NCBI GenBank assembly: GCA_947629615.1
Contig: CANRER010000057.1
Span: 1-8,822, forward strand
DNA: 8,822 nt
Reading direction: 5' to 3'
Origin: an uncultured Clostridia bacterium
GTDB lineage: Bacteria > Bacillota > Clostridia > UMGS1883
Shown here piece after piece: positions 1 to 7,032 of the stretch. A program made the position numbers and the translations under genes. Within the stretch, counting starts at the first letter, position 1. The number at the start of each line of letters is the position of its first letter. The notes beneath the pieces are model-generated. The model was not told the DNA's origin. It ran no database searches and was given only the letters and a program-made list of their open reading frames with translations.

Positions 1-38
1 TGCAAGTTTTTTTACACTCCCCCTTTGCGTTTTGCACC

Positions 39-60
39 TAAATCCCGATAAACGGGTTTA
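39..60 (-). terminator. Weak hairpin after the GNAT gene, possible terminator
   Basis: Arms at 39-47 and 53-60 pair over 8 bp with one bulged base and a 5-base loop, starting 5 bases past the stop codon of the acetyltransferase gene. On the minus strand there is no run of T after the stem, so it does not meet the usual intrinsic-terminator pattern. It could be an end-protecting hairpin or chance. Confidence 0.3.
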
Positions 61-65
61 TAGTA

Positions 66-572
66 TCATTCCAGCATTTTTCCGTAATATTCCACATAAA
101 CTACGGTTTTGTCCGGATAATATTCCTTGTCGGACTTAATATATTCGGAAAATCCATAGTGGGCATATATCGCTTTGTTTTTCTTATCGTCCGCTTCTAC
201 TCCGAGCGTCGCCTTTGTATATCCCCTTTGGCGCAAGTCGTCAATCATAAAACGAAACAGCTTTGAAAAATATCCTTTTCCCCGAAACCCGTCAATCGTT
301 CGGAAGGCAGACAAATAGACGGTATGACCGTCCACCAAACCGTCGCTGTTTTGCACAACCTCGGGATTAATCATCGCGGTAGCTTCGCAAATAATTCTTC
401 CGTCAAGTATTCCATAGTACGGAATGATGTAACCGCGCTTGCGGTTTTCTATATTTTGTTTCTTCCAGATTATCCAATTTTCCCTGTCTTTTCCGCTGTG
501 CGCAATTTCATAATCCCATTTTGTGTTCATTTCACCGATAGACGCTATCTTGCACATAAACTGCTCGGCCAT
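66..572 (-). CDS. GNAT-family N-acetyltransferase, substrate unknown
   Basis: This 168-residue protein is predicted to be a cytoplasmic acetyltransferase that moves an acetyl group from acetyl-CoA to an unidentified amine. The acetyl-CoA pyrophosphate loop is visible as FRGKGYFSKL at about 96-105, close to the Q/R-x-x-G-x-G/A signature but with Phe in the last position. Motif B follows as NKAIYAHYGF at about 132-141. The length suits a single GNAT domain, and there is no signal peptide or membrane segment. ATG at 572 is chosen because a promoter lies just upstream, although the Shine-Dalgarno (about GTGAG) is weak; a second in-frame ATG at 557 is possible. The gene has its own promoter and sits beyond the ilvD terminator, so it is not part of the ilv operon. 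It is clearly AT-richer than its neighbours: 121-180 is 35% GC, against 58% for 1321-1380 in ilvD. The family is secure; the substrate is not. Confidence 0.88.
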   Translation of the reverse strand: MAEQFMCKIASIGEMNTKWDYEIAHSGKDRENWIIWKKQNIENRKRGYIIPYYGILDGRIICEATAMINPEVVQNSDGLVDGHTVYLSAFRTIDGFRGKGYFSKLFRFMIDDLRQRGYTKATLGVEADDKKNKAIYAHYGFSEYIKSDKEYYPDKTVVYVEYYGKMLE

Positions 573-622
573 TAGTTATTCTCACTTTCAAATTCCCGAT
601 TTATTGTTTTGATTATAAACCA

Positions 623-651
623 ATCATACCATACTTGCCGCAAAAAGTCAA
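623..651 (-). promoter_or_regulatory. Sigma-A-type promoter of the GNAT gene
   Basis: Minus-strand -35 TTGACT (646-651) and -10 TATGAT (623-628) are separated by 17 bases. Each hexamer has one mismatch to consensus, and TATGG before the -10 gives a -16 TRTG/extended -10 element. The expected start point is near 616, giving a leader of about 43 bases. A second TATAAT-like -10 (about 611-618) lies downstream without a good -35. The site lies between the ilvD terminator and the GNAT start, so it explains independent expression. Confidence 0.75.
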
Positions 652-668
652 CCGATTTCACGGCGGAC

Positions 669-708
669 AAAAAAACGGTATGGAGCGGCGTTGAGCCGCT
701 CCATACCG
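669..708 (-). terminator. Rho-independent terminator of the ilvBNCD operon
   Basis: A perfect 14-bp inverted repeat (676-689 with 695-708) encloses a 5-base loop. On the minus strand it is followed directly by seven T (669-675). It begins 25 bases after the ilvD stop codon and so ends the ilv transcript. On the plus strand the stem is followed only by a later, interrupted T-rich stretch, so it works best in the minus direction. Confidence 0.93.
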
Positions 709-733
709 CAAACGTATTTTTACCGAATTATCA

Positions 734-2407
734 TCAATACACCTTTTTCATAACGGCGCCCTTATCGGCCCCGTCAACAAGCGTGGAGTAGCGGGCCAGC
801 CAGCCGGTTTTAACGTTTGGCTCGGGCTGAACCAGCCTTTCGCGGCGCTTCGCCAGCTCCTCGTCGCTGACCTTAAGGTTGACGGAGGCGGCGGGAATAT
901 CAATCTCGATTATGTCGCCCTCCTCGACAAGGGCGATCGTGCCGCCGACGGCGGCCTCGGGCGAAACATGGCCGATGGACGCGCCGCGGCTCGCGCCGCT
1001 GAAACGGCCGTCGGTGATGAGGGCGACGGTCTTATCGAGCCTCATGCCGGCAAGAGCCGAGGTGGGATTGAGCATTTCGCGCATACCGGGGCCGCCCACG
1101 GGGCCCTCGTAGCGAATGACAACGACGTCGCCGTCAACTATGCGCCCGTTATATATGGCGTCGATGGCCTCCTCCTCGCTGTTGAACACGCGGGCGGGGC
1201 CGCTGTGCTTAAGCATTTCGGGGGCGACGGCGCTACGCTTTACCACACAGCCCTTTTCGGCCAGATTGCCCCAGAGTATCTGTATGCCGCCGGTGGGGCT
1301 GTAGGGGTTGGTGAGGGGGCGGATTTGGTTTTCGTCCTTGATGTAGGCTCCGGCCACGTTTTCGCCGACGGTCTTGCCCGAAACGGTGAGGGCCGTGGGG
1401 TCGATAAAGCCGCCCTTGATAAGCTCGGCCTGCACGGCGGGAATACCGCCCGCGAGGTTCAAATCCTGCATATGGGTAGGGCCGGCGGGGGCGAGGTGGC
1501 AGAGGTTCGGCACGCGCTCGCTCATCTCGTTAAACAGGCTCAAATCCACGGGAACGCCGGCCTCGTTGGAGATGGCGAGCAGGTGAAGCACGCTGTTGGA
1601 GCTGCACCCGAGGGCCATGTCGCAGGCGAGGGCGTTTTTAATAGACTTTTCGTTGATTATCTGGCGGGCGGTTATGCCCTTTTTAACAAGCTCCATTATC
1701 GCCATGCCGCTGTGCTTTGCCAGCAGCATACGGCCGCTGTGGACGGCGGGGATGGTGCCGTTGCCGGGCAGGGCTATGCCCAAAGATTCGCACAGGCAGT
1801 TCATGCTGTTCGCGGTATACATACCGGCGCAGCTTCCGCAGCCGGGGCAGGCCCCCTCCTCGCACTCGCGGAGCTTTTCGTCGTCGATTATGCCGGCCTT
1901 AAATGCGCCGACGGCCTCGAACATCTTGGAAAGGCTTATCTCCTCGCCGTCAAAGCGGCCGGCCATCATCGGGCCGCCGCTGCATACGACGGCGGGAATA
2001 TCCATGCGTACGGCAGCCATAACCATACCCGGCACGATTTTGTCGCAGTTCGGGATAAGCACAAGGCCGTCGAATTGGTGGGCCATAGCCATTGTTTCAA
2101 CGCTGTCGGCGATAAGCTCGCGGCTGGCGAGGCTGTATTTCATGCCGATGTGGCCCATAGCGATACCGTCGCACACGCCTATGGACGGCACCTCGATGGG
2201 CGTGCCGCCGGCCATGCGTATGCCGGCCTTAACGGCCTCGGCGATTTTATCCAAGTGAAAATGCCCCGGCACAATCTCGCTGTGGGCGCTGACCACGCCT
2301 ATCAGCGGGCGGTCAAGCTCCTCCTTGGTGTAGCCCATTGCGTAAAAAAGGCTGCGGTTGGGGGCGCGCTCAACGCCCTGCGTAACGTTTGCGCTTCTGA
2401 GTTCCAT
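734..2407 (-). CDS. ilvD: Dihydroxy-acid dehydratase
   Basis: IlvD removes water from 2,3-dihydroxy-isovalerate and 2,3-dihydroxy-3-methylvalerate to give the 2-oxo acid precursors of valine and isoleucine in the cytoplasm. The 557 residues match the shorter Firmicutes form (E. coli IlvD is about 616). Visible active-site elements are CDGIAMGH (79-86, Mg-binding Asp80), NCDKIVPGM (120-128, with cluster ligand Cys121, Asp122 and the normally carbamylated Lys123), CPGCGSCAGM (187-196, ligand Cys193), Glu444 in PGMREML, and Ser470 (proposed base) in DGRFSGASRG. At about 47-49 it reads PGH where [2Fe-2S]-type dehydratases have PCN, so the third cysteine is missing, as in E. coli IlvD. The start is fixed by AGGAGG at 2414-2419. 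It is the last gene of ilvBNCD, 57 bases after ilvC and before a strong terminator. Confidence 0.97.
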   Translation of the reverse strand: MELRSANVTQGVERAPNRSLFYAMGYTKEELDRPLIGVVSAHSEIVPGHFHLDKIAEAVKAGIRMAGGTPIEVPSIGVCDGIAMGHIGMKYSLASRELIADSVETMAMAHQFDGLVLIPNCDKIVPGMVMAAVRMDIPAVVCSGGPMMAGRFDGEEISLSKMFEAVGAFKAGIIDDEKLRECEEGACPGCGSCAGMYTANSMNCLCESLGIALPGNGTIPAVHSGRMLLAKHSGMAIMELVKKGITARQIINEKSIKNALACDMALGCSSNSVLHLLAISNEAGVPVDLSLFNEMSERVPNLCHLAPAGPTHMQDLNLAGGIPAVQAELIKGGFIDPTALTVSGKTVGENVAGAYIKDENQIRPLTNPYSPTGGIQILWGNLAEKGCVVKRSAVAPEMLKHSGPARVFNSEEEAIDAIYNGRIVDGDVVVIRYEGPVGGPGMREMLNPTSALAGMRLDKTVALITDGRFSGASRGASIGHVSPEAAVGGTIALVEEGDIIEIDIPAASVNLKVSDEELAKRRERLVQPEPNVKTGWLARYSTLVDGADKGAVMKKVY

Positions 2408-2427
2408 TTTATACCTCCTGTTAAAGG

Positions 2428-2452
2428 CGGGGGCGCATAAAATACGCCCCCG
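2428..2452 (-). other. GC-rich stem-loop between ilvC and ilvD
   Basis: A perfect 8-bp arm pair (2428-2435 with 2445-2452; CGGGGGCG against CGCCCCCG) encloses a 9-base A/T-rich loop, which can add about three weaker pairs. On the minus strand it begins 12 bases after the ilvC stop and ends 8 bases before the ilvD Shine-Dalgarno. No T run follows on that strand, so it is unlikely to terminate fully. A processing or mRNA-stabilising hairpin is the plainer reading. On the plus strand it is followed, after seven bases, by a run of T that overlaps the ilvC stop. Confidence 0.6.
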
Positions 2453-2464
2453 ACATACGTTTTT

Positions 2465-3460
2465 TTACTTCTTGAGCCAGCTCATCATCTTGCGAAGCTC
2501 CTTACCTACCTTTTCGAGCAGGTGTTCGCTTTCGACGCGGCGGGTGGCGAGGAATTTGATCTTCCTGCCGGAAGAAAATTCCTGCATGAACTCGCTGGCA
2601 AAGGTGCCGTCCTGAATTTCGGAAAGCACTTTCTTCATTTCCTTGCGGGTTTCCTCGGTGATGAGGCGCTTGCCCGTGCGGTAATCGCCGTACTCGGCGG
2701 TGTTGGAGATGGAGTAGCGCATCATGGCGAAGCCGCCGCTGTTGATGAGGTCAACGATGAGCTTCATCTCGTGAATGCACTCGAAGTAGGCCATTTCGGG
2801 CTCGTATCCGGCCTCCACAAGGGTGTCGAAGCCGGCCTTCATAAGCTCGGTCACGCCGCCGCAGAGTACGCACTGCTCGCCGAAGAGGTCGGTTTCGGTT
2901 TCCTCGCGGAAGGTGGTTTCGAGAATACCGGCGCGGCCCGCGCCTATGCCGCTGGCGTAGGCCAGAGCGTAATCCTTGGCGTGGCCGGTGGCGTCCTGAT
3001 ATACGGCGATGAGGCTGGGAACGCCCTTGCCCTCGACATACTGTGAACGAACGGTGTGGCCGGGGCCCTTGGGGGCGACCATGATAACGTCGATGTCGCT
3101 CTGGGGGTTGATGGCCTTAAAGTGAATGTTGAAGCCGTGGGCGAACATGAGCACGTCGCCGGCCTTCATGTGCTTGGCGACCTGCTTATTGTAGATGTCG
3201 GCGGCAAGCTCGTCGGGAACGAGCATCATAACGAGGTCGCCGGCTTCGGCGGCGTCCTCTACCTCCATAACCTTGAGGCCGGCCTCCTCGGCCTTGGCCC
3301 AGCTCGCGCTGTCCTTTCTGAGGCCGACAACAACGTCAACGCCGCTCTCGTGCAGATTTTGAGCGTGGGCGTGGCCTTGGCTGCCGAAGCCGATAACGGC
3401 GACGGTTTTGCCGTCAAGGAAGCCGAGGTTGCAGTCCGCGTCGTAGTACTTTGTAATCAT
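2465..3460 (-). CDS. ilvC: Ketol-acid reductoisomerase, class I
   Basis: IlvC carries out the Mg-dependent alkyl migration and NAD(P)H reduction of 2-acetolactate and 2-aceto-2-hydroxybutanoate to dihydroxy acids. At 331 residues it is the short class I type. The N-terminal Rossmann domain shows GFGSQGHAHAQNL (24-36). The cofactor-specificity loop GLRKDSASW (46-54) keeps Arg48, Ser51 and Ser53, expected for NADPH. His108 lies in FAHGFNIHF and the APKGPGH block is at 129-135. The C-terminal knotted domain has the metal ligands Asp191 and Glu195 (DLFGE) and Glu227 and Glu231 (FECIHE), plus substrate-binding Ser252. AAGGAG 8 bases before the ATG supports the start. It lies 32 bases after ilvN and 57 bases before ilvD, in the same operon. 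Asp50 in the cofactor loop is slightly unusual. Confidence 0.97.
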   Translation of the reverse strand: MITKYYDADCNLGFLDGKTVAVIGFGSQGHAHAQNLHESGVDVVVGLRKDSASWAKAEEAGLKVMEVEDAAEAGDLVMMLVPDELAADIYNKQVAKHMKAGDVLMFAHGFNIHFKAINPQSDIDVIMVAPKGPGHTVRSQYVEGKGVPSLIAVYQDATGHAKDYALAYASGIGAGRAGILETTFREETETDLFGEQCVLCGGVTELMKAGFDTLVEAGYEPEMAYFECIHEMKLIVDLINSGGFAMMRYSISNTAEYGDYRTGKRLITEETRKEMKKVLSEIQDGTFASEFMQEFSSGRKIKFLATRRVESEHLLEKVGKELRKMMSWLKK

Positions 3461-3492
3461 TTGAAAGACTCCTTTATAAATAAATTTTTTTA

Positions 3493-3990
3493 CTAATCAA
3501 TGGTTTGCACGCTGTAGCCGCGCTCCATCGCCGTCACGCCGGTGCGGCACATTTCGAGAATATTGTACTGCTTCATCATTGTCAGGAAGCCGTCTATCTT
3601 ATTGGGGTTGCCGGTAAGCTCCACTATAAGGCTCTGCACGGTGAGGTCGATTATCTTCGCGCGGTATATTTCGCATATTCCGCAAACCTCGCGGCGCACC
3701 TTTTCGTCGGCCTCCACCTTCAGCAGCAGCAGCTCGCGGAAAAGGCTGCTGTTGGCCTTTAGCGGCGCAACCTTTTTTGTTTCCTCCAGCTTGCCGGTCT
3801 GCTTGATTATCTGCTCAAGCACCTGCCTGTCGCCCTCGGTGACGATGGTTATGCGGGAAATGGCGGGGTCGTCGGTGGCGGAAACCGTAAGGCTGTCGAT
3901 GTTGAAGCCGCGCTGGCAGAACAGGCTCGCCACGCGGGCCAGCACGCCGGCATGGTTCGCCACAAGAACGCTGAGTACCTGTTTGCTCAT
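3493..3990 (-). CDS. ilvN: Acetohydroxyacid synthase, small regulatory subunit
   Basis: IlvN is the regulatory partner of IlvB. It activates the catalytic subunit and normally confers valine feedback inhibition. Its 165 residues have an N-terminal ACT domain at about 4-77 and the C-terminal small-subunit domain at about 84-157. Positions equivalent to the valine-site residues of E. coli IlvH (Asn11, Gly14, Asn29) are present as Asn12, Gly15 and Asn30, so feedback control is likely kept. ATG at 3990 is chosen over an in-frame TTG at 4008, because the 18 extra bases would contain the Shine-Dalgarno AGGAGG itself. The gene starts 10 bases after the ilvB stop, so the two are probably translationally coupled, which suits the holoenzyme. 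The symbol ilvH is used for the same family in many genomes. Confidence 0.95.
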   Translation of the reverse strand: MSKQVLSVLVANHAGVLARVASLFCQRGFNIDSLTVSATDDPAISRITIVTEGDRQVLEQIIKQTGKLEETKKVAPLKANSSLFRELLLLKVEADEKVRREVCGICEIYRAKIIDLTVQSLIVELTGNPNKIDGFLTMMKQYNILEMCRTGVTAMERGYSVQTID

Positions 3991-3996
3991 TTTCTG

Positions 3997-4002
3997 CCTC
4001 CT
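3997..4002 (-). promoter_or_regulatory. Ribosome binding site that fixes the ilvN start
   Basis: The minus strand reads AGGAGG here, 6 bases before ATG at 3990, and it overlaps the ilvB stop codon (4001-4003). This placement rules against the upstream TTG at 4008 and suggests coupled translation of the two synthase subunits. Confidence 0.85.
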
Positions 4003-5662
4003 ATTCAAGTATCATTTTGTCCACGGTTTCGCCCGCGGGTATCATGGGAAGCACCTTTTCCTCGCGGTCGATAACGCAGTCTATCCAAACGGGGCGGTTA
4101 AGAGTCATCGCCTCGTCCATAGCCTTTTTGAACTGGGCCAGATTTGTGCAGCGGTAGCCCTTTAAGCCGAAGCCCTCGGCCACCTTAACGTAGTCGGTGA
4201 CGCGCTCGGGCTCGCTGCCACTGTAGCGGCGGTTATAGAACACCGTCTGCCACTGGCGTACCATGCCCAGCACGGAATTGTTCATAATAACGGTGATAAC
4301 CGGCAGGTTGTAGCTGACGGCGGTGCAGGCTTCGTTCATGTTCATGTGGAACGAGCCGTCGCCCGTGATGTGTATGACGGGCTTATCGGGGAAGGCCGCC
4401 TTCGCGCCGAGAGCCGCGCCGTAGCCGAAGCCCATAGTGCCGAGGCCGCCGCTTGTGAGGAAGTGGCGCGAGCTTACGTGGCGGCAGTACTGAGCGGCCC
4501 AAAGCTGATGCTGACCGACGTCGGTGACGTAGATTGCGTCCTCGCCGGCGCGTTCGCAGATTGCGCCGATTACCTGATGAGGCTTCAGCACGCTGTCGTC
4601 GTCCGCGGGAACATAGTTTTGCTTTTGCCACTCGCCTATTTCCTTCAGCCATTCAGGGTGGCTGTTTTCGTTTATCAGCGGCAGCAGCGCGGCGAGAATG
4701 TCCTTCACGCTGCCGATGAGGTTCATATCGACAAGCACGTTTTTGTTGACCTCGCTGGGGTCGATGTCGATTTGTATTATCGTGGCCTTTTTGGCGAAGG
4801 CCTCGGTGTTGAGCGCGACGCGGTCGCTGAAGCGGGTGCCGGCGGCCAGCACGAGGTCGGCGTTATCCACCGCGAGGTTCGACGCGACGTTGCCGTGCAT
4901 ACCGAGCAGGCCGAGGTTAAGCGGCTCGTCGCAGCCAACCACCCCCGCGGCCATGAGGGTGTGGGCGGCGGGTATGCCGGCCTTGTTCATGAGAGCGCGC
5001 AGCTCCGCGCCGGCTTCACCGCTGACTACGCCGCCGCCGAAGTAGATAACGGGGCGCTCGGCGTTGTTTATGGCCTCGGCCGCGGCCTTTAAGGCCTCGT
5101 CGTCAAGCACGGTCGTATACTCGCCCTCGATTTTGGGGCCGGGCGTGAACTCGCACTTGGCGGCCGTCACGTCCTTGGGGATATCCACAAGCACGGGGCC
5201 CTTGCGGCCCGTATTGGCTATTCTGAACGCGGCGCGGAGAGTGTCGGCAAGCTCCTCCACCCTGCGCACCACAAAGTTATGCTTGGTTATCGGCATGGTT
5301 ATGCCGGCGATGTAGACCTCTTGGAAGCTGTCGCGCCCGATAAGGCTTGTGCCGACGTTGCCGGTTATCGCCACCATAGGCACGCTGTCCATATAGGCCG
5401 TGGCTATGCCGGTGACAAGGTTCGTCGCCCCGGGGCCGCTCGTGGCCAGCACAACGCCCGTCTTGCCCGTGGCGCGGGCGTAGCCGTCGGCGGCGTGGCT
5501 CGCGCCCTGCTCGTGGGCCGTCACATATTGCTTGATTTTGTCGCGGTAATCGTAGAGCGCGTCGCAGATGTTGAGTATGCTCCCGCCCGGATAGCCGAAC
5601 AGAACCTCGACGCCCTGCTCCACAAGCACCTCCGCCAAAATCTGACTTCCGTTAAGTATCAT
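4001..5662 (-). CDS. ilvB: Acetohydroxyacid synthase, large catalytic subunit
   Basis: IlvB is the thiamine-diphosphate- and FAD-dependent catalytic subunit. It makes 2-acetolactate (valine and leucine branch) and 2-aceto-2-hydroxybutanoate (isoleucine branch). The 553 residues show the expected three domains. The N-terminal pyrimidine-binding domain has catalytic Glu51 in TAHEQGASHAADGYAR, and a central FAD-binding region lies at about 190-330. The C-terminal domain has the diphosphate/Mg motif from GDGSFHMNMNEA (434-445) to NN (461-462). Trp471 in MVRQWQ matches the tryptophan that favours 2-oxobutanoate in true synthases and is typically lacking in the catabolic AlsS type, so this is the biosynthetic enzyme. 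The ATG at 5662 is preceded by GGGAGG (5668-5673). It is the first gene of ilvBNCD, with its own promoter about 40 bases upstream. Confidence 0.97.
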   Translation of the reverse strand: MILNGSQILAEVLVEQGVEVLFGYPGGSILNICDALYDYRDKIKQYVTAHEQGASHAADGYARATGKTGVVLATSGPGATNLVTGIATAYMDSVPMVAITGNVGTSLIGRDSFQEVYIAGITMPITKHNFVVRRVEELADTLRAAFRIANTGRKGPVLVDIPKDVTAAKCEFTPGPKIEGEYTTVLDDEALKAAAEAINNAERPVIYFGGGVVSGEAGAELRALMNKAGIPAAHTLMAAGVVGCDEPLNLGLLGMHGNVASNLAVDNADLVLAAGTRFSDRVALNTEAFAKKATIIQIDIDPSEVNKNVLVDMNLIGSVKDILAALLPLINENSHPEWLKEIGEWQKQNYVPADDDSVLKPHQVIGAICERAGEDAIYVTDVGQHQLWAAQYCRHVSSRHFLTSGGLGTMGFGYGAALGAKAAFPDKPVIHITGDGSFHMNMNEACTAVSYNLPVITVIMNNSVLGMVRQWQTVFYNRRYSGSEPERVTDYVKVAEGFGLKGYRCTNLAQFKKAMDEAMTLNRPVWIDCVIDREEKVLPMIPAGETVDKMILE

Positions 5663-5691
5663 AGCTTCCTCCCGAAAAATATATCTTCTTG

Positions 5692-5735
5692 GCTATTTGA
5701 TTATTTTATACCAACCCACCGCGTTTGTCAATAGC
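5692..5735 (-). repeat. Inverted repeat flanking the ilvB promoter
   Basis: The plus strand has GCTATTTGA at 5692-5700 and TCAATAGC at 5728-5735, an 8-bp inverted repeat with one extra T in the first arm. One arm overlaps the -35 hexamer and the other covers the predicted transcription start. Because the upstream arm is not transcribed from this promoter, any role would be as a DNA operator. Short AT-rich repeats like this can arise by chance. Confidence 0.25.
5703..5731 (-). promoter_or_regulatory. Sigma-A-type promoter of ilvBNCD
   Basis: The minus strand has a perfect -35 TTGACA (5726-5731), a 17-base spacer and -10 TAAAAT (5703-5708, one mismatch). Transcription should start near 5696, giving a leader of only about 33 bases before the ilvB ATG. 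That leaves no room for a T-box or a leader-peptide attenuator. The promoter lies wholly in the 117-base ilvA-ilvB gap, which has no clear terminator for ilvA, so read-through from ilvA may add to expression. Confidence 0.82.
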
Positions 5736-5779
5736 ATTTTCCGCTTTATGGCCGGCAAATACTTCATTTTTATTGCCAA

Positions 5780-6991
5780 CTACAAAATCACCCTGATGAG
5801 CTTTGGCCTGTAGCCCGTTTCATTGAGCGCGTCGATGATGGCCTGCTTATGCTCGGTTCCGTAGGCCTCGAGGGTTATTCTCAGCTCCACGGCGGCGCTG
5901 CGGTTCGTCGCCACGAACTGGTTATGTTCAAGCTTTATCACGTTGCCGTTTTGCTTAGCGATGACGTCCGCCACGCGGGAAAGTTCGCCGGGCTTGTCGG
6001 GCAGCAGCACCGACACCGTGAATATCCTGTCGCGCTGGATAAGCCCGTGCTGAACGATGCTGCTCATGGTTATCACGTCCATGTTGCCGCCGCTGAGTAT
6101 CGGCACGGCCTTTTTGCCGCGAAGGTCGAGCTGCCTTAAAGCCGCCACCGAGAGCAGACCGCTGTTCTCGACCACCATTTTGTGGTTTTCCACCATGTCG
6201 AGGAACGAAACGATGATGTCCTCGTCCGGCACGGTGATTATTTCGTCAATATTTTTTTGTATGTAGGGGAAAACATTCGCCCCGGGGGTTTTGACGGCGG
6301 TGCCGTCGGCAATGGTGTTGACGCTCGGCAGCGTGACGACCTTGCCCGCCTCGAGCGAGGCCTTCATGCAGGCCGCTCCTTCGGGTTCGACGCCGATTAC
6401 GCGGACGTTCGGGTGCAGCAGCTTCGCGAGGGTCGATACCCCGGCGGCCAGCCCGCCGCCGCCGATTGGCACAAGAATACAGTCCACGAGCGGAAGCTCC
6501 TTGAATATCTCCATCGCTATCGTACCCTGCCCCGTCGCCACGGCGAGGTCGTCGAAGGGGTGAATAAAGGTGTAGCCCTCCTTCTCGGCAAGCTCGAGCG
6601 CGTAGCGGCAGGCCTCGTCGTAAACGTCGCCGTACAGCACGACCTCGGCCCCGTAGCTCTTGGTGCGGTTCACCTTCATCAGCGGCGTGGAGGTGGGCAT
6701 AACTATCACGGCCTTCGCGCCGTAACGCCGCGCCGCGTAGGCCACGCCCTGCGCGTGGTTCCCCGCCGAGGCCGTGATAAGGCCCTTGGCGCGCTCCTCG
6801 TCGGTGAGGGAGCTGATTTTGTAATACGCCCCGCGCACCTTGTAGGCCCCGGTAAACTGCATATTTTCGGGCTTCAGGTAGACCTTGCCGCCGGTCTGCT
6901 CACTGAAAAACTCGCTGTAAACAAGCTTCGTTTCCAGCGTGACCTCCTTGACCTTTTCGGCCGCTTCTTCAAATTTATCAAGAGTAAGCAT
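5780..6991 (-). CDS. ilvA: Threonine dehydratase (threonine ammonia-lyase) with C-terminal ACT domain
   Basis: This PLP enzyme deaminates L-threonine to 2-oxobutanoate and ammonia, the committed step to isoleucine. At 403 residues it matches the medium-length form: a fold-type II PLP catalytic domain (about 1-315) and one ACT domain (about 325-400, beginning FTVSVLLPDKPGELSRV). PLP-binding Lys51 lies in GAYKVRGAY, with SAGNHAQG at 75-82, the phosphate-binding GGGGLAAG at 177-184 and SGGN at 300-303. The start is preceded by GGTGAT, a modest ribosome binding site, and by its own promoter. Medium-form enzymes are sometimes annotated as catabolic TdcB. Position directly upstream of ilvBNCD argues for biosynthesis, and the ACT domain suggests allosteric control, though its ligand cannot be read from sequence. 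The gene ends 117 bases before ilvB. Confidence 0.93.
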   Translation of the reverse strand: MLTLDKFEEAAEKVKEVTLETKLVYSEFFSEQTGGKVYLKPENMQFTGAYKVRGAYYKISSLTDEERAKGLITASAGNHAQGVAYAARRYGAKAVIVMPTSTPLMKVNRTKSYGAEVVLYGDVYDEACRYALELAEKEGYTFIHPFDDLAVATGQGTIAMEIFKELPLVDCILVPIGGGGLAAGVSTLAKLLHPNVRVIGVEPEGAACMKASLEAGKVVTLPSVNTIADGTAVKTPGANVFPYIQKNIDEIITVPDEDIIVSFLDMVENHKMVVENSGLLSVAALRQLDLRGKKAVPILSGGNMDVITMSSIVQHGLIQRDRIFTVSVLLPDKPGELSRVADVIAKQNGNVIKLEHNQFVATNRSAAVELRITLEAYGTEHKQAIIDALNETGYRPKLIRVIL

Positions 6992-7032
6992 GGTATCACC
7001 CGCTATGGTTTTTGTTGTCGTGTATTATTTTT

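Noticed and set aside
1..65. Sequence at the left edge, examined for an adjoining gene or RNA
   Set aside because: It is too short and AT-rich to support a call. No reading frame with a plausible start or a recognisable product is visible.
968..2440. A 490-codon open frame on the plus strand, opposite ilvD
   Set aside because: It is antisense to nearly all of a clear, intact ilvD. Its Ala/Gly/His-rich translation is what GC-biased codon use gives on the opposite strand, and it shows no recognisable domain. Similar shadow frames lie opposite ilvB, ilvC, ilvA and the SLH gene.
3991..4008. Upstream TTG start for ilvN at 4008, overlapping ilvB
   Set aside because: The extra codons would include the AGGAGG ribosome binding site, and the family's N-terminus begins at the ATG at 3990.
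5740..5760. Possible CodY box upstream of the ilvB promoter
   Set aside because: The best match I could place agrees at only about 8 of 15 positions of the AATTTTCWGAAAATT consensus, which is not enough to call.
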